Shown here: piece after piece, positions 42,599 to 55,456 of the stretch
Position numbering within the stretch: position 1 is the stretch's first letter
Layout: each line of letters begins with the position of its first letter
From: Streptomyces harbinensis
Lineage (GTDB): Bacteria > Actinomycetota > Actinomycetes > Streptomycetales > Streptomycetaceae
Direction of reading: 5' to 3'
Assembly (NCBI RefSeq): GCF_900116145.1
Contig: NZ_FPAB01000001.1
Span: 248,001-312,000 of the forward strand
DNA length: 64,000 nucleotides
Notes under the pieces: model-generated
Told to the model about the DNA's origin: nothing
What the model saw: the letters and a program-made list of their open reading frames with translations, nothing else
Database searches by the model: none
Position numbers and translations under genes: made by a program

Positions 42599-43438
42599 AT
42601 GGAAGAAGCACAGGCACTCCGTGGCTTGTCCGGGCAGATCGCCCAGCTGGACAGGCTGGACGAGACGTTGATCGAGCGGATGCGGCACGAGGCCCTGACC
42701 GCGCCGGCCCCCTGGAAAGCCGAGTACGGGGAGTTCCAGTCGGGCGGCTGGTGGACCACGTCCCTGATGAACGCCTCCGGCGAAGCGGGGGACGTGCTGA
42801 TCGCCGATGGCAGCGCGCGCTCCACTCCGCTGCTGAAGCACATGCCCACCACCGCCGGCCTGCTGGCCGATCTCGGGTTGTCCTACATGTGGGTGCGGCT
42901 CGCCCGTCTGGAAGCGAACGCGTTCCTGTGGGAACACCGCGATTACAACGAACTCGACCAGGTCGAGCGCCACCGGCTGCACATCCCACTGCACACCAAT
43001 TCCTCCGCGTTCCTGGTCACCGGCGGCACCAAGGTCCACATGGCCGGTGGGCGGATCTGGCGGCTGACACCGACATACGCGCACGGGGTCTGCAACCTTC
43101 TGGGCCCGGGCCGGATCCATCTGATCGCGGATGTCTACGCGGACGACGCCTACGACCGCCTCGCCAGGCGCACTCAGCTGCATCCCTCGGTCGCCGAACC
43201 CCTGCCGCAGGCGTCGGAGGCCGTCCTGGCCGAGCGGTTCGCCGCCGCGCGGCGCCTGGCCGGCCTCGGCTACATCGACGCCGCAGAGCAACTGCTGCTG
43301 CGGCTGTTCTACTCCTTCGCCCTGCCCGAGGGCACCGTCTACGACCTGATCGCCGATCTGCACACCGTGCTCGGCGACAGCGAGGCGAACCAGCGCTGGA
43401 CGACCGCGAAGGCCAAGCTGCTCGCCCTCGCTTCGTGA
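42599..43438 (+). CDS. Aspartyl/asparaginyl beta-hydroxylase-domain protein
   Basis: 279 residues. The cupin-type Fe(II)/2-oxoglutarate dioxygenase core (about 60-180) shows the HxD ligand pair in 'FLWEHRDYNELDQVERHRLH' and the distal His in 'RLTPTYAHGVCNLLGPGRIH'; the Arg after it would bind 2-oxoglutarate. The family hydroxylates Asp, Asn, Arg or small carrier-bound amino acids. A helical 85-residue C-terminal extension is unassigned. GAGGGAA precedes the ATG. It is the first gene of the island operon; the nucleotidyltransferase starts 56 nt after its stop. Confidence 0.85.
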   Translation: MEEAQALRGLSGQIAQLDRLDETLIERMRHEALTAPAPWKAEYGEFQSGGWWTTSLMNASGEAGDVLIADGSARSTPLLKHMPTTAGLLADLGLSYMWVRLARLEANAFLWEHRDYNELDQVERHRLHIPLHTNSSAFLVTGGTKVHMAGGRIWRLTPTYAHGVCNLLGPGRIHLIADVYADDAYDRLARRTQLHPSVAEPLPQASEAVLAERFAAARRLAGLGYIDAAEQLLLRLFYSFALPEGTVYDLIADLHTVLGDSEANQRWTTAKAKLLALAS

Positions 43439-43494
43439 CACCGCCCGCACCAGCCACACCTGTCCGCGCCATCTCCAGCCCGGAAGGACCGCAC

Positions 43495-44388
43495 ATGCCC
43501 ACCCTGTCCCTGGCCCCGGCCGAACTGCGCCTGGCCGAACTCACCGAAGCCAACCAGCCCAGCCAGCTGCCGCTGCTGACCCGCATCGCCGGGCTGCTGT
43601 CCGCATCGGCGGCGGTGACCCACCTGCTGGTCCGGGGCTCGCTCGCCTCCGGCACCGCCGACCGCCTCTCGGACGTCGATTTCATCGTCGGCGTCCACGA
43701 CCGCGACCTGCCCGCCTTCACCTTGGCTCTGAACGACCTGATGACCGTGGCGGGCGGGGCCCTGCTGCCAGGCTGGCGCGACACCATCGTCGCCGATCTG
43801 GGTGGTATCGGGTTCGTCTTCCTCGTCCAGCACGAGGGAAAGCTCCAGCAGGTTGACCTCTACCTCGCTCCCGCCTCTCAGATCGCCACCGTGCGGCGGA
43901 AAGTCGCCGGGAAGGTGCTGCTGGACCGTCCGCCAGCCGAGGTTGCGCCCGAGCAGACCGAGCGGGCCACGGCGTATGTCTCCGAGCTGCTGAAGCGGCC
44001 GAAGTCCTGCGCCGAGTTGCTGATCGAGCACCTGGTGCTGGCTGTGCTGCTGCACAAGCGGATCCGGCGTGGTCAGCGGTTCATCGCCTACGCCGAGTGG
44101 CATCTGCTGCACTGTGCGACGAAGGACCTGGTGAAGGCCGCTCTCGCACCGGCCTCACGCTTCTGGGGCTGGTATCAGCTGCGGGAAGAGATCGCGCTGA
44201 CCCCGATCGGCCGAGCCTGCCTGGCCGATCTGGACGCGGCGATCACCTCCCCGGCCGTCCCCGATGCCACCGACGTGGAAGCCGCTTTGGACCGAGTCCT
44301 GGCGCTGACCGAACGGGCCTGCCCCGACGCCTTGGACGGCCTGTCGGACGCCATCACCGCGTACCGCACCTACCTGGAGCTGGCATGA
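43495..44388 (+). CDS. Nucleotidyltransferase-domain protein
   Basis: 297 residues with a pol-beta-type nucleotidyltransferase domain: 'HLLVRGSLASGTADRLSDVD' gives the GSxxxG and SDxD metal motif (residues about 45-63), with a third acidic residue in 'QQVDLYLAP'. The C-terminal half is helical, like aminoglycoside adenylyltransferases. It would transfer an NMP to an unknown acceptor. GGAAGGA precedes the ATG. Its stop overlaps the next start (ATGA). Confidence 0.85.
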   Translation: MPTLSLAPAELRLAELTEANQPSQLPLLTRIAGLLSASAAVTHLLVRGSLASGTADRLSDVDFIVGVHDRDLPAFTLALNDLMTVAGGALLPGWRDTIVADLGGIGFVFLVQHEGKLQQVDLYLAPASQIATVRRKVAGKVLLDRPPAEVAPEQTERATAYVSELLKRPKSCAELLIEHLVLAVLLHKRIRRGQRFIAYAEWHLLHCATKDLVKAALAPASRFWGWYQLREEIALTPIGRACLADLDAAITSPAVPDATDVEAALDRVLALTERACPDALDGLSDAITAYRTYLELA

Positions 44389-44969
44389 CGCCCCAAGCCG
44401 ACCGGTCGGGTGGTCAGCAGATGACGGCGTCGTTCTTCGGCGGGGTGGTTCCCGCCTCACCTGACGAGGAACGGCTGGCGGAGGAGGTGGGCGTGGCCCT
44501 GGCCCGGGCCGGGTTCGCCCTCCTGCACGGCGGCTACAACGGGCTGATGGAAGCTTGCGCGCGGGGGGCCTCCTCCGAGGGTGGCACGGTCACCGCGGTG
44601 ACGCTGGCGGACAAGCACGCCGAGTGGGGCGGCTTCAACCGGTACGTCACCGGCGAGGTGCACCTGCCCGATCTCGGCTCCCGTCTCCACCACTACCTCG
44701 ACCACGCGGACCTCGTGGTCGCGATGGGGGGCGGCGTCGGCACCCTGCACGAACTGACGTCGGCGGTCTACTACGCGAGCAGCATCCGGCCCGTCCCCGT
44801 ATGGATCACCGGACCCACAGCGCTCGGGCTGCTGGACTTCCTCCACCGGGAACGGTGGCTGTTCGAGACACCCACCAGGCCGCTGGGATTCCTGAGCCGG
44901 ATCGAGTCGGCAACAACGTTCACCGCCCGGCTGCGTGACCTGACCGACGATATGGAGGCCGACACATGA
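44385..44969 (+). CDS. LOG-family nucleotide phosphoribohydrolase-like protein
   Basis: 194 residues with a Rossmann fold. LOG proteins split nucleoside 5'-monophosphates into base and ribose 5-phosphate. The two family motifs are present: 'LLHGGYNGLMEACARGA' (GGxxGLM-like) and 'AMGGGVGTLHELTSAVYY' (GGxGTxxE), with the catalytic Glu. Four-nt overlaps join it to both neighbours. With the phosphoribosyltransferase next door it could exchange bases on ribose phosphate (inference). Confidence 0.85.
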   Translation: MTPQADRSGGQQMTASFFGGVVPASPDEERLAEEVGVALARAGFALLHGGYNGLMEACARGASSEGGTVTAVTLADKHAEWGGFNRYVTGEVHLPDLGSRLHHYLDHADLVVAMGGGVGTLHELTSAVYYASSIRPVPVWITGPTALGLLDFLHRERWLFETPTRPLGFLSRIESATTFTARLRDLTDDMEADT

Positions 44970-45508
44970 GCGCCACCACCCTGACCCTGGCGGCCAGGAT
45001 CGCCGAGGTGGCGTGCGTCACCGACGCGTTCGCACTGGCCGACGCCAGGGTGCTGGAGTCGTACTTCGACGAGTACCGGCTCGCCGCCGACCCGCAGCTG
45101 CTGCACGACGTCGCCGACGCGATGGCCGCGCTCGTGCCCGAGGATGCCGAGGCGCTGGCCGGCGTCGAGCTGGGCGGGGTCCCGCTGGTCGTCGCCCTGT
45201 CGGCGGCCACCGGACTGCCTGCCGCGTTCCTGCGCCGGGTGCCCAAGCGCTACGGTTCCAGGCGACAGGTCGAGGGCGCCGCCGTCGAAGGGCGGCGGAT
45301 CGTCCTGGTCGATGACGTGGTCCGTTCCGGCGGGCAGCTGCTGGCGATGTCCCGGATGCTCCGGGTCGCCGGTGCCCCGGTCGCCGACGCGCTGTGCGTG
45401 CTGGAACGGCCACTGGGCGGGCGGCGGCTGCTGGACGATCACGGTGTCAGGCTGCATCCGCTGCTGGTCGAGGCCGACCTGCCCACCCAGTCGAGGGCGG
45501 CGTCATGA
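44966..45508 (+). CDS. Orotate-phosphoribosyltransferase-like PRTase
   Basis: 180 residues. The PRPP-binding motif is 'RIVLVDDVVRSGGQLLAM' (near residue 112), and 'LAGVELGGVPLVVALS' plus 'RRVPKRYGSRRQVEG' match the OPRT flexible-loop region. It couples a base to PRPP; the base is unknown and it is not the usual pyrE setting. ATGA overlaps with LOG upstream and HAD downstream. Confidence 0.87.
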   Translation: MSATTLTLAARIAEVACVTDAFALADARVLESYFDEYRLAADPQLLHDVADAMAALVPEDAEALAGVELGGVPLVVALSAATGLPAAFLRRVPKRYGSRRQVEGAAVEGRRIVLVDDVVRSGGQLLAMSRMLRVAGAPVADALCVLERPLGGRRLLDDHGVRLHPLLVEADLPTQSRAAS

Positions 45509-46182
45509 CGGGGGCGGTGCTGTTCGACATGGACGGGGTCCTGCTGGACAGCCGAGACGCGATGCTGGCCACCCTCGCCGGCGTCGCCACCGCAGCCCTC
45601 GGCAGGCGGGTGAGCGTGGCCGAGCTGCCGCCGGACGCCGTGACCACACCGAGGGTCAAGGTGCTGACCGGGCTCGGGGTCGCTGAACCGGACGAACTCT
45701 GCGAGCGCTGGTGGGATCCGTCCCTGGCCACCGCAGCAGGTACCCGGCTCTTTCCTGGCGCCTTGGAGGGATTGGCCGCGATCAAGGACGCCGGGATCGC
45801 GACGGGCCTGGTCACCTTGCAGACCCGGGCCCGGCTGCACTGGCTGCTGCCGCCAGCCGCCCTCGCCCTGCTCGATGTGACCGTCTGCCGAGAGGACGCC
45901 GAGCCGAAACCGGCCCCGGACGGGCTTCTGCTCGCCCTGGCCGAACTCGGCGTCGGGCCGTCCGAAGCGGTGTTCCTCGGCGACACCACGGGGGACATCG
46001 CCGCCGCCCGCGCGGCCGGTATCACCCCGCTCGGAGCCGGCTGGGGCTACGCCGGACCCGCCGCCCTGACGGCGGCCGGGGCAACCACCGTCCTGGACGA
46101 CGCGGACCTGATCGGGCCCGGCCTGCTGGACTTCATCCCCTGCCGGCCGACCACGCTCACGGGAACCGCGCACACACGCTAA
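45505..46182 (+). CDS. HAD-family phosphatase
   Basis: 225 residues with motif I 'AVLFDMDGVLLDSRDAML', motif II 'GLVTLQTRAR', motif III Lys in 'EDAEPKPAPDGLL' and motif IV 'FLGDTTGDIAAARAAG'. It resembles phosphoglycolate phosphatase-type enzymes with a helical cap. Substrate unknown; a nucleotide or sugar phosphate made by the two genes before it is a reasonable guess. It overlaps the PRTase stop by 4 nt and is followed by the alaS leader. Confidence 0.88.
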   Translation: MTGAVLFDMDGVLLDSRDAMLATLAGVATAALGRRVSVAELPPDAVTTPRVKVLTGLGVAEPDELCERWWDPSLATAAGTRLFPGALEGLAAIKDAGIATGLVTLQTRARLHWLLPPAALALLDVTVCREDAEPKPAPDGLLLALAELGVGPSEAVFLGDTTGDIAAARAAGITPLGAGWGYAGPAALTAAGATTVLDDADLIGPGLLDFIPCRPTTLTGTAHTR

Positions 46183-46422
46183 GCGATCTTGACACCGGAC
46201 CCGCTACAGTCGGTGGTGCGGCAGACCAGGACAGCAACTCCGCCGGTCTTCCGCACCACCGATGTGATCAACGGATCTGGAGTCAAGGTGCGGCCCATGA
46301 GGGCGCGAGCTATCTGCGTCGAGCCGGAGAACTGAGAACCCTCTCAGTCCCTGTTCTCGGCCCGGCTCGGCGTGTGATCTCCCCACCACCTTCCGCGACT
46401 CCTTCCGTGAGGCCATGCCGCC
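46183..46422 (+). promoter_or_regulatory. Structured leader of the island alaS with alternative pairings
   Basis: 240 nt without a long ORF. Hairpin A: GGTGGTGCGG (46212-46221) pairs perfectly with CCGCACCACC (46251-46260). Hairpin B: 46321-46337 pairs in three blocks with 46342-46368. ATCTGCGTCGAGC (46312-46324) is exactly complementary to 46427-46439, codons 2-6 of alaS, and shares GAGC with hairpin B, so the two folds exclude each other. GGTGCGG at 46287 can also compete for hairpin A. TTGACA (46189) and TACAGT (46205) are too close (10 nt) for one standard promoter. No T-box consensus is seen. Confidence 0.65.
46297..46335 (+). CDS. Putative alanine-sensing leader peptide (12 residues)
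   Basis: ATG with AAGGTG 6 nt upstream encodes MRARAICVEPEN. Ala codons are GCG (46303-46305) and GCT (46309-46311), the second rare in such GC-rich genomes. The next four codons, ATC TGC GTC GAG, lie within the sequence complementary to the alaS start region. A ribosome paused on the Ala codons would cover that sequence and free the alaS start. Its translation is unproven. Confidence 0.5.
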   Translation: MRARAICVEPEN

Positions 46423-49063
<2,641 letters not shown>

Positions 49064-49080
<17 letters not shown>

Positions 49081-49615
49081 GCGGTGCTGTCGGTCGGAGG
49101 GGGTCGTCTGGCTTCGGCGACGCCCTCCGACATCCGAACCGCCTGGTTGGCTGCCGGAACAGACAATGGCTCCGATCCGCCAGGAACTCGGCGACGAAGG
49201 CGCGGAAGGCGGCGCGCGGCATGAGCAGGAGTCGCACGTTCGGGTCCTTGGAGCGCTCCAGGGAGAAAGGGAGTAGCTGGACCGTGGTGATCGGTTGCTC
49301 GCTGGCGGACCGCAGCTTCCCCAGTTGCTTCGCCGTCACCGCCGGCGAGCCGATGATGCGGCGCAGCACCGCCTCGTCGAGGATCGCCGTCAGCGTGGCC
49401 GGCTGATCTCCGGCCAGGCAGCTGCTCGGGCGGCGCATCCGCACCCGTACCGGGTCCTCGCTGGGCGAGCTCCGGGTCCTGCGCATCCGAGAGATGACGG
49501 CGCGGGCGCAGTCCTCTGTCCGGAGCAGTCCTGGCACCAGCGTCGGCTGGTAATCCCCGGTCGTCAGCGCCGCCTACTCCAGCGCGAGATGGCCGTCGTA
49601 GCGCGTCTTGAGACG
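49064..49615 (-). pseudogene. Degraded XRE/DUF5753 regulator remnant
   Basis: The minus strand reads 'TRYDGHLALE', stop, 'AALTTGDYQPTLVPGLLRTE', which is the DUF5753 entry region interrupted by an in-frame TAG. It continues through 'TLTAILDEAVLRRIIGSPAV' and 'PITTVQLLPFSLERSKDPNV', then loses similarity. The N-terminal HTH is absent. The residual frame overlaps the alaS end by 17 nt. It marks the right end of the island, adjoining the histidine kinase stop. Confidence 0.75.
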
Positions 49616-49623
49616 TACCCGGA

Positions 49624-50802
49624 TCATGCCTGTCCTTCGGAGAGGGGCGCCAGCGGCAGCCGGGCGGTCACCCGGAAGCCGGAGTCAGTATGACCGGCGG
49701 TCAGCTCTCCGCCCAGGGCGCGGGCCCGCTCCCGCATGCCGCCGATCCCGGAGCCGGTGCCGTCGTCGGGTCCGGTGCTGCCGCCGCCCGGGGGCGCGCC
49801 GCCGCTGCCGTCGTCCTCGACCAGGATCCGCAGCTCCGCGGCGTCCCGGGTGACCTGCACCCGTACGGCGGTGGCGCCGGCCGCGTGCCGGGTGACGTTG
49901 GTCAGCGACTCCTGCACGATGCGGTACGCGGCCAGCGCGGTGCCCGTTCCCACCGCGTCCGGCGGCAGCGGGTCGGGGTCGGTGCGGAGGGTGACGGCGA
50001 GGCCGGTGGCGCGGGCCCGGTCCGCGAGCCGGCCGAGGTCGGCGAGGCCGGGGGCGGGGGCGGTGGGGGCGCCGCCGGGCTCCTCGTCCACCTGGCGCAG
50101 CATGCCGAGGGTGCCGCGCAGTTCGCGCAGCGCGTCCTTGCTGGTGTCGCGGACGGACTCCAGGGCGCGGGTCAGTTCGGCCGTCTCGCCCGGCCGCTTG
50201 GCGCTGCGGTGCAGGGCGGCGCCGGCCTGCACGCTGATCAGCGAGAGGCTGTGGCCGAGGACGTCGTGGATCTCGCGGGAAATGCGCAGCCGCTCGGCGA
50301 CGGCGGCGCGGCGTTCGCTCTCCTCCTGGTAGGCCTGGCGCACCCGCATGGCGTGGCCGAAGGCGATGACCGCGAGGAACCAGCCCTCGAAGAGCACCAT
50401 CGACATGTTGTCCACGTGCCGCTGGTCGGCGTTCGAGGCGACGAACTCGCCGTAGGTCATGGCCAGCATGGTGGCGACGGCGAGGGTGACGGCGGCGATC
50501 AGCTGCCCGGCGCGGGAGAGGGTGTAGAGGGCGAGGACGAAGGCGACGCCGGGCGTCAGTCCGTCCAGGGAGGACAGCGGGTAGTAGACGCCTGCCGCGA
50601 CCAGGGTGAACAGGGCGACGGCGAGCGGCCGGCGGTGCCGCAGGCCGAGGGCCGCCCAGCACAGGGCGCCCAGCAGCCAGGTGGTGAGCAGGACGGGCAG
50701 CGTCTCGTCGGCGTGGCGCACGGCGAACAGAACGGTGTCCACGAGCAGCGGCAGCCCGGCGAGCAGTATCACCCGGTCCATCCGGAACATCGGCGGGGTC
50801 AT
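49624..50802 (-). CDS. NarL-type sensor histidine kinase
   Basis: 392 residues. Four to six membrane segments (about 8-150) precede HisKA_3 with the phospho-His in 'ISREIHDVLGHSLSLISVQA' and an HATPase domain ('IVQESLTNVTRHAAGATAVR', 'LVEDDGSG', 'GSGIGGMRERARALGGEL'). A minus-strand TACTCT (50810-50815) lies 7 nt before the ATG, a leaderless start. The 3' end, with GAAGGA ahead of an ATGA, looks like the coupled start of a response regulator, but none follows; the likely partner is at 38009-38710. Confidence 0.9.
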   Translation of the reverse strand: MTPPMFRMDRVILLAGLPLLVDTVLFAVRHADETLPVLLTTWLLGALCWAALGLRHRRPLAVALFTLVAAGVYYPLSSLDGLTPGVAFVLALYTLSRAGQLIAAVTLAVATMLAMTYGEFVASNADQRHVDNMSMVLFEGWFLAVIAFGHAMRVRQAYQEESERRAAVAERLRISREIHDVLGHSLSLISVQAGAALHRSAKRPGETAELTRALESVRDTSKDALRELRGTLGMLRQVDEEPGGAPTAPAPGLADLGRLADRARATGLAVTLRTDPDPLPPDAVGTGTALAAYRIVQESLTNVTRHAAGATAVRVQVTRDAAELRILVEDDGSGGAPPGGGSTGPDDGTGSGIGGMRERARALGGELTAGHTDSGFRVTARLPLAPLSEGQA

Positions 50803-50868
50803 AGCCGACAGAGTACGTAGGCTGGAGCCCCCGGCCCGCCCGCTTTCCGTCCCCAGGAGGCACCGCCC

Positions 50869-51282
50869 ATGACGTCCCCGAAGAGCAACGAGCCCGCGCA
50901 CGACCCGGAGGTGCTCCAGCTCGCGGCGAAGATCTTCGATCTCGCCCGGGACGGGGACACGGCCACGGTCGCCGCCTACGTGGACGCGGGTGTGCCGCCG
51001 AATCTCAGCAACGACAAGGGGGACACGCTGCTGATGCTGGCCGCGTACCACGGGCACGCGGCCACGGTGGAGGCGCTGCTGGCGCGCGGCGCCGACCCCG
51101 GCCGGGCGAACGACCGGGGCCAGACGCCGCTGGCGGGGGCGGTGTTCAAGGGCGAGACGGAGGTGGTCCGCACACTGGTGGCGGCGGGCGCCGACCCGGC
51201 GGCCGGCCAGCCCTCGGCCATCGACACCGCCCGGATGTTCGCCAAGACGGACCTGCTGGAACTGTTCGGCGCGGCCGGCTAG
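50869..51282 (+). CDS. Ankyrin-repeat protein
   Basis: 137 residues with about three ankyrin repeats: 'TVAAYVDAGVPPNLSNDKGD', 'TVEALLARGADPGRANDRGQ', 'VVRTLVAAGADPAAGQPSAI'. It is a cytosolic protein-interaction module of unknown partner. AGGAGG lies 9 nt before the ATG. It diverges from the histidine kinase and converges on nadE. Confidence 0.88.
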   Translation: MTSPKSNEPAHDPEVLQLAAKIFDLARDGDTATVAAYVDAGVPPNLSNDKGDTLLMLAAYHGHAATVEALLARGADPGRANDRGQTPLAGAVFKGETEVVRTLVAAGADPAAGQPSAIDTARMFAKTDLLELFGAAG

Positions 51283-51368
51283 GCGGGCCGGCTAGGCGGT
51301 TTTCGGGGGTACGGGTCACCGGCTCCCGGCGTCCCGCCGAGTGCTGTGCCCGGCCGCGGCGCCCCCGC

Positions 51369-53408
<2,040 letters not shown>

Positions 53409-53509
53409 GCGAGAGGCCCCTTTCCGGCGACAAGATTCTTTGGGAATCGTATGCCGTGCGCCGGGGCAGGCGCGGGGTGGCGCCGTCCGGGGTGGTGTGG
53501 CGCACATCT

Positions 53510-53536
53510 GTTAGCGAAACGCTTGCAAAAGTTAGC
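53510..53536. promoter_or_regulatory. Repeat elements upstream of the XRE/HbhA-like pair
   Basis: GTTAGC occurs twice 21 nt apart (53510-53515 and 53531-53536), flanking AGCG-AAA-CGCT and TTGCAA. AT-rich for this genome, 22 bp from the ATG, and a likely self-operator of the XRE regulator. Confidence 0.45.
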
Positions 53537-53557
53537 ACCGTGCTGCACGCTGGGGAC

Positions 53558-53926
53558 ATGGCCTCACTCGGGGAGTTTCTGCGGGAGCAGCGGCGGCAGG
53601 CGAAGCTGTCGCTGCGGCAGCTCGCGGACATGGCCGGGGTGTCCAACCCGTACCTGAGCCAGATCGAGCGCGGGCTGCGCAAGCCCAGCGCGGAGATCCT
53701 GCAGCAGATCGCCAAGGGGCTGCGGATCTCGGCCGAGACGCTGTACGTGCAGGCCGGGATCCTCGACGCCGAGGCCGTCAAGGAGGAGCCCGGCGCGGGC
53801 GGGGTGCCGGCGGCGGTGCTGGCCGACCCGGAGCTGTCCGACGAGCAGAAGCAGGCGCTCCTGCAGATCTACACCTCGTTCCGCAACGACCGGAGCCGAC
53901 AGGAGAAGGAGAAGGAGTCACCATGA
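53558..53926 (+). CDS. XRE-family helix-turn-helix regulator
   Basis: 122 residues. The HTH is near-canonical ('LREQRRQAKLSLRQLADMAG', 'VSNPYLSQIERGLRKPSAEI'); the C-terminal 50 residues include 'LSDEQKQALLQIYTSFRNDR'. Conserved among Streptomyces together with the following gene, which starts within its stop (ATGA). GGGGA lies 2-3 nt before the ATG, so initiation may depend on a short leader. Confidence 0.9.
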   Translation: MASLGEFLREQRRQAKLSLRQLADMAGVSNPYLSQIERGLRKPSAEILQQIAKGLRISAETLYVQAGILDAEAVKEEPGAGGVPAAVLADPELSDEQKQALLQIYTSFRNDRSRQEKEKESP

Positions 53927-54294
53927 CCATCACCGACGAGATCCGCAAGACGGTCACCACCGCGACGTACGCGGCGGCGGGCACCGCCGACCTGGCCGCC
54001 GAGAAGCTGCGCGAGCTGCGCAGCCACGCCCCCGAGCTGCGCGAGCAGGCGCAGAGCACCTTCCGGGTGTACGCGGCCAAGGCCAAGGAGACCTACGGCG
54101 AGCTGAGCGAGCGCGGCAAGGGCGCGGTGGAGACCTGGCGCGCCGAGCGGGCCGCGCGGGAGGCCGAGGAGGCGCGGGAGCAGGAGGCGAGCACCCCCGA
54201 GGTGATCGTGGAGCGCGCCGAGCCGGAGAACGGCCGGCTCGCCAAGGGCGAGAGCACCGAGGACAAGGGCGAGGACGCCTCACCGCGGGTATGA
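53923..54294 (+). CDS. HbhA-like helical protein
   Basis: 123 residues, almost entirely helical and charged. 'MTITDEIRKTVTTATYAAAG' and 'ELREQAQSTFRVYAAKAKET' resemble mycobacterial heparin-binding hemagglutinin/apolipoprotein-like coiled coils. The acidic C-terminus differs from the Lys-rich HbhA tail, so heparin binding is not implied. Translationally coupled to the XRE regulator. Confidence 0.75.
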   Translation: MTITDEIRKTVTTATYAAAGTADLAAEKLRELRSHAPELREQAQSTFRVYAAKAKETYGELSERGKGAVETWRAERAAREAEEAREQEASTPEVIVERAEPENGRLAKGESTEDKGEDASPRV

Positions 54295-54372
54295 GGTGAC
54301 TTTGGGCACCTTTCAGCACTACGCGCCCGGCGCCGCGCCCGGTAGCGTGGACTCGGACGGACTGCGCGGACC

Positions 54373-54726
54373 ATGGTGGTGGACAGCATGCTGATGAACG
54401 GGTTCTACTCCCTGTGGGGGCTCATCACGCTCGGATTGCTGATCCTGAGCGTGTACGCCCTGGTGCACGCCGCCCTCCAGCGCGAGGACGCCTACCGGGC
54501 CGCCGACAAGCAGACCAAGCCGTTCTGGCTGGTCATCCTGGGGGTGTCGGTCGCCGCCCAGCTGATCATCCCGATGATGCTGCTGGTGCTGGCCGGTACC
54601 GTGGCCGCCATCGTCTACATCGTGGATGTGAAGCCCGCCATCACCGGTGTCGGCGGGCGCGGCGGCCGGGGCGGCGGCTGGAGCAGCAGCGACGGCCCCT
54701 ACGGGCCGTACAACGGCAACCGCTGA
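54373..54726 (+). CDS. DUF2516 membrane protein
   Basis: 117 residues, two membrane helices ('[20 protein letters not shown]', '[20 protein letters not shown]' and following) with a conserved loop '[14 protein letters not shown]', then a Gly-rich tail. Function unknown; conserved in actinomycetes. A TAGCGT -10 box lies at 54342-54347. An in-frame ATG at 54388 is an alternative start. Confidence 0.82.
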   Translation: MVVDSMLMNGFYSLWGLITLGLLILSVYALVHAALQREDAYRAADKQTKPFWLVILGVSVAAQLIIPMMLLVLAGTVAAIVYIVDVKPAITGVGGRGGRGGGWSSSDGPYGPYNGNR

Positions 54727-54830
54727 TCCGCGGCGCAAAGGTAACAACTGCGGCCGGATGGTTAGCCGTGGCTGGAATCAGCCCTTAGCATCATCGGGTA
54801 CACCCGTTGATGAACCCCAGAGGAACTCCA

Positions 54831-55451
54831 GTGCGATTTCGCCTGACGCCCCGGGAGACGAGCTTTTACGATCTGTTCGCCATCTCGGCCGACAACGTCC
54901 TCAGTGGCTCCAAGCTGCTGATGGAGCTACTGGGGGCGGAGCCCGCTACGCGCGGAGAAATCGCCGACCGGATGCGCGCGGCGGAGCACGCGGGGGACGA
55001 CGCGACGCACGCGATCTTCCACCAGCTGAACTCCTCGTTCATCACCCCGTTCGACCGTGAGGACATCTACCGGCTGGCCTCCCGGCTCGACGACATCATG
55101 GACTTCATGGAGGAGGCCGTCGACCTCGTCGTCCTCTACGAGCTGGACGAGCTGCCCAAGGGCATCGCGCAGCAGATCGAGGTCCTGCACCGGGCCGCCG
55201 AGCTGACCGCCGAGGCGATGCCCAACCTCCGCACCATGGAGCACCTCAACGAGTACTGGATCGAGGTCAACCGGCTGGAGAACCAGGCCGACCAGATCCA
55301 CCGCAAACTGCTCGCCCACCTCTTCAACGGCACCTACGAGGCCATAGAGGTGATGAAGCTCAAGCAGGTCGTGGACGTCCTTGAGGAAGCGGCGGACGCC
55401 TTCGAGGCCGTCGCCAACACGGTGGAGACCATCGTGGTCAAGGAGTCCTGA
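54831..55451 (+). CDS. DUF47/PhoU-like accessory protein of the Pit transporter
   Basis: 206 residues, helical PhoU-like bundle with metal-binding E/D-x-x-D motifs ('ADRMRAAEHAGDDATHAIFH', 'EDIYRLASRLDDIMDFMEEA', 'VNRLENQADQIHRKLLAHLF'). The family regulates the partner phosphate transporter encoded next. GTG start with AGAGGAA 6 nt upstream; Pit begins 5 nt after the stop. Confidence 0.92.
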   Translation: MRFRLTPRETSFYDLFAISADNVLSGSKLLMELLGAEPATRGEIADRMRAAEHAGDDATHAIFHQLNSSFITPFDREDIYRLASRLDDIMDFMEEAVDLVVLYELDELPKGIAQQIEVLHRAAELTAEAMPNLRTMEHLNEYWIEVNRLENQADQIHRKLLAHLFNGTYEAIEVMKLKQVVDVLEEAADAFEAVANTVETIVVKES

Positions 55452-55456
55452 CCCCC

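Noticed and set aside
46212-46260. T-box riboswitch in the alaS leader
   Set aside because: The first hairpin and a GGTGCGGC segment look superficially like T-box elements, but the AGGGTGGNACCGCG core with a free TGGN is not present.
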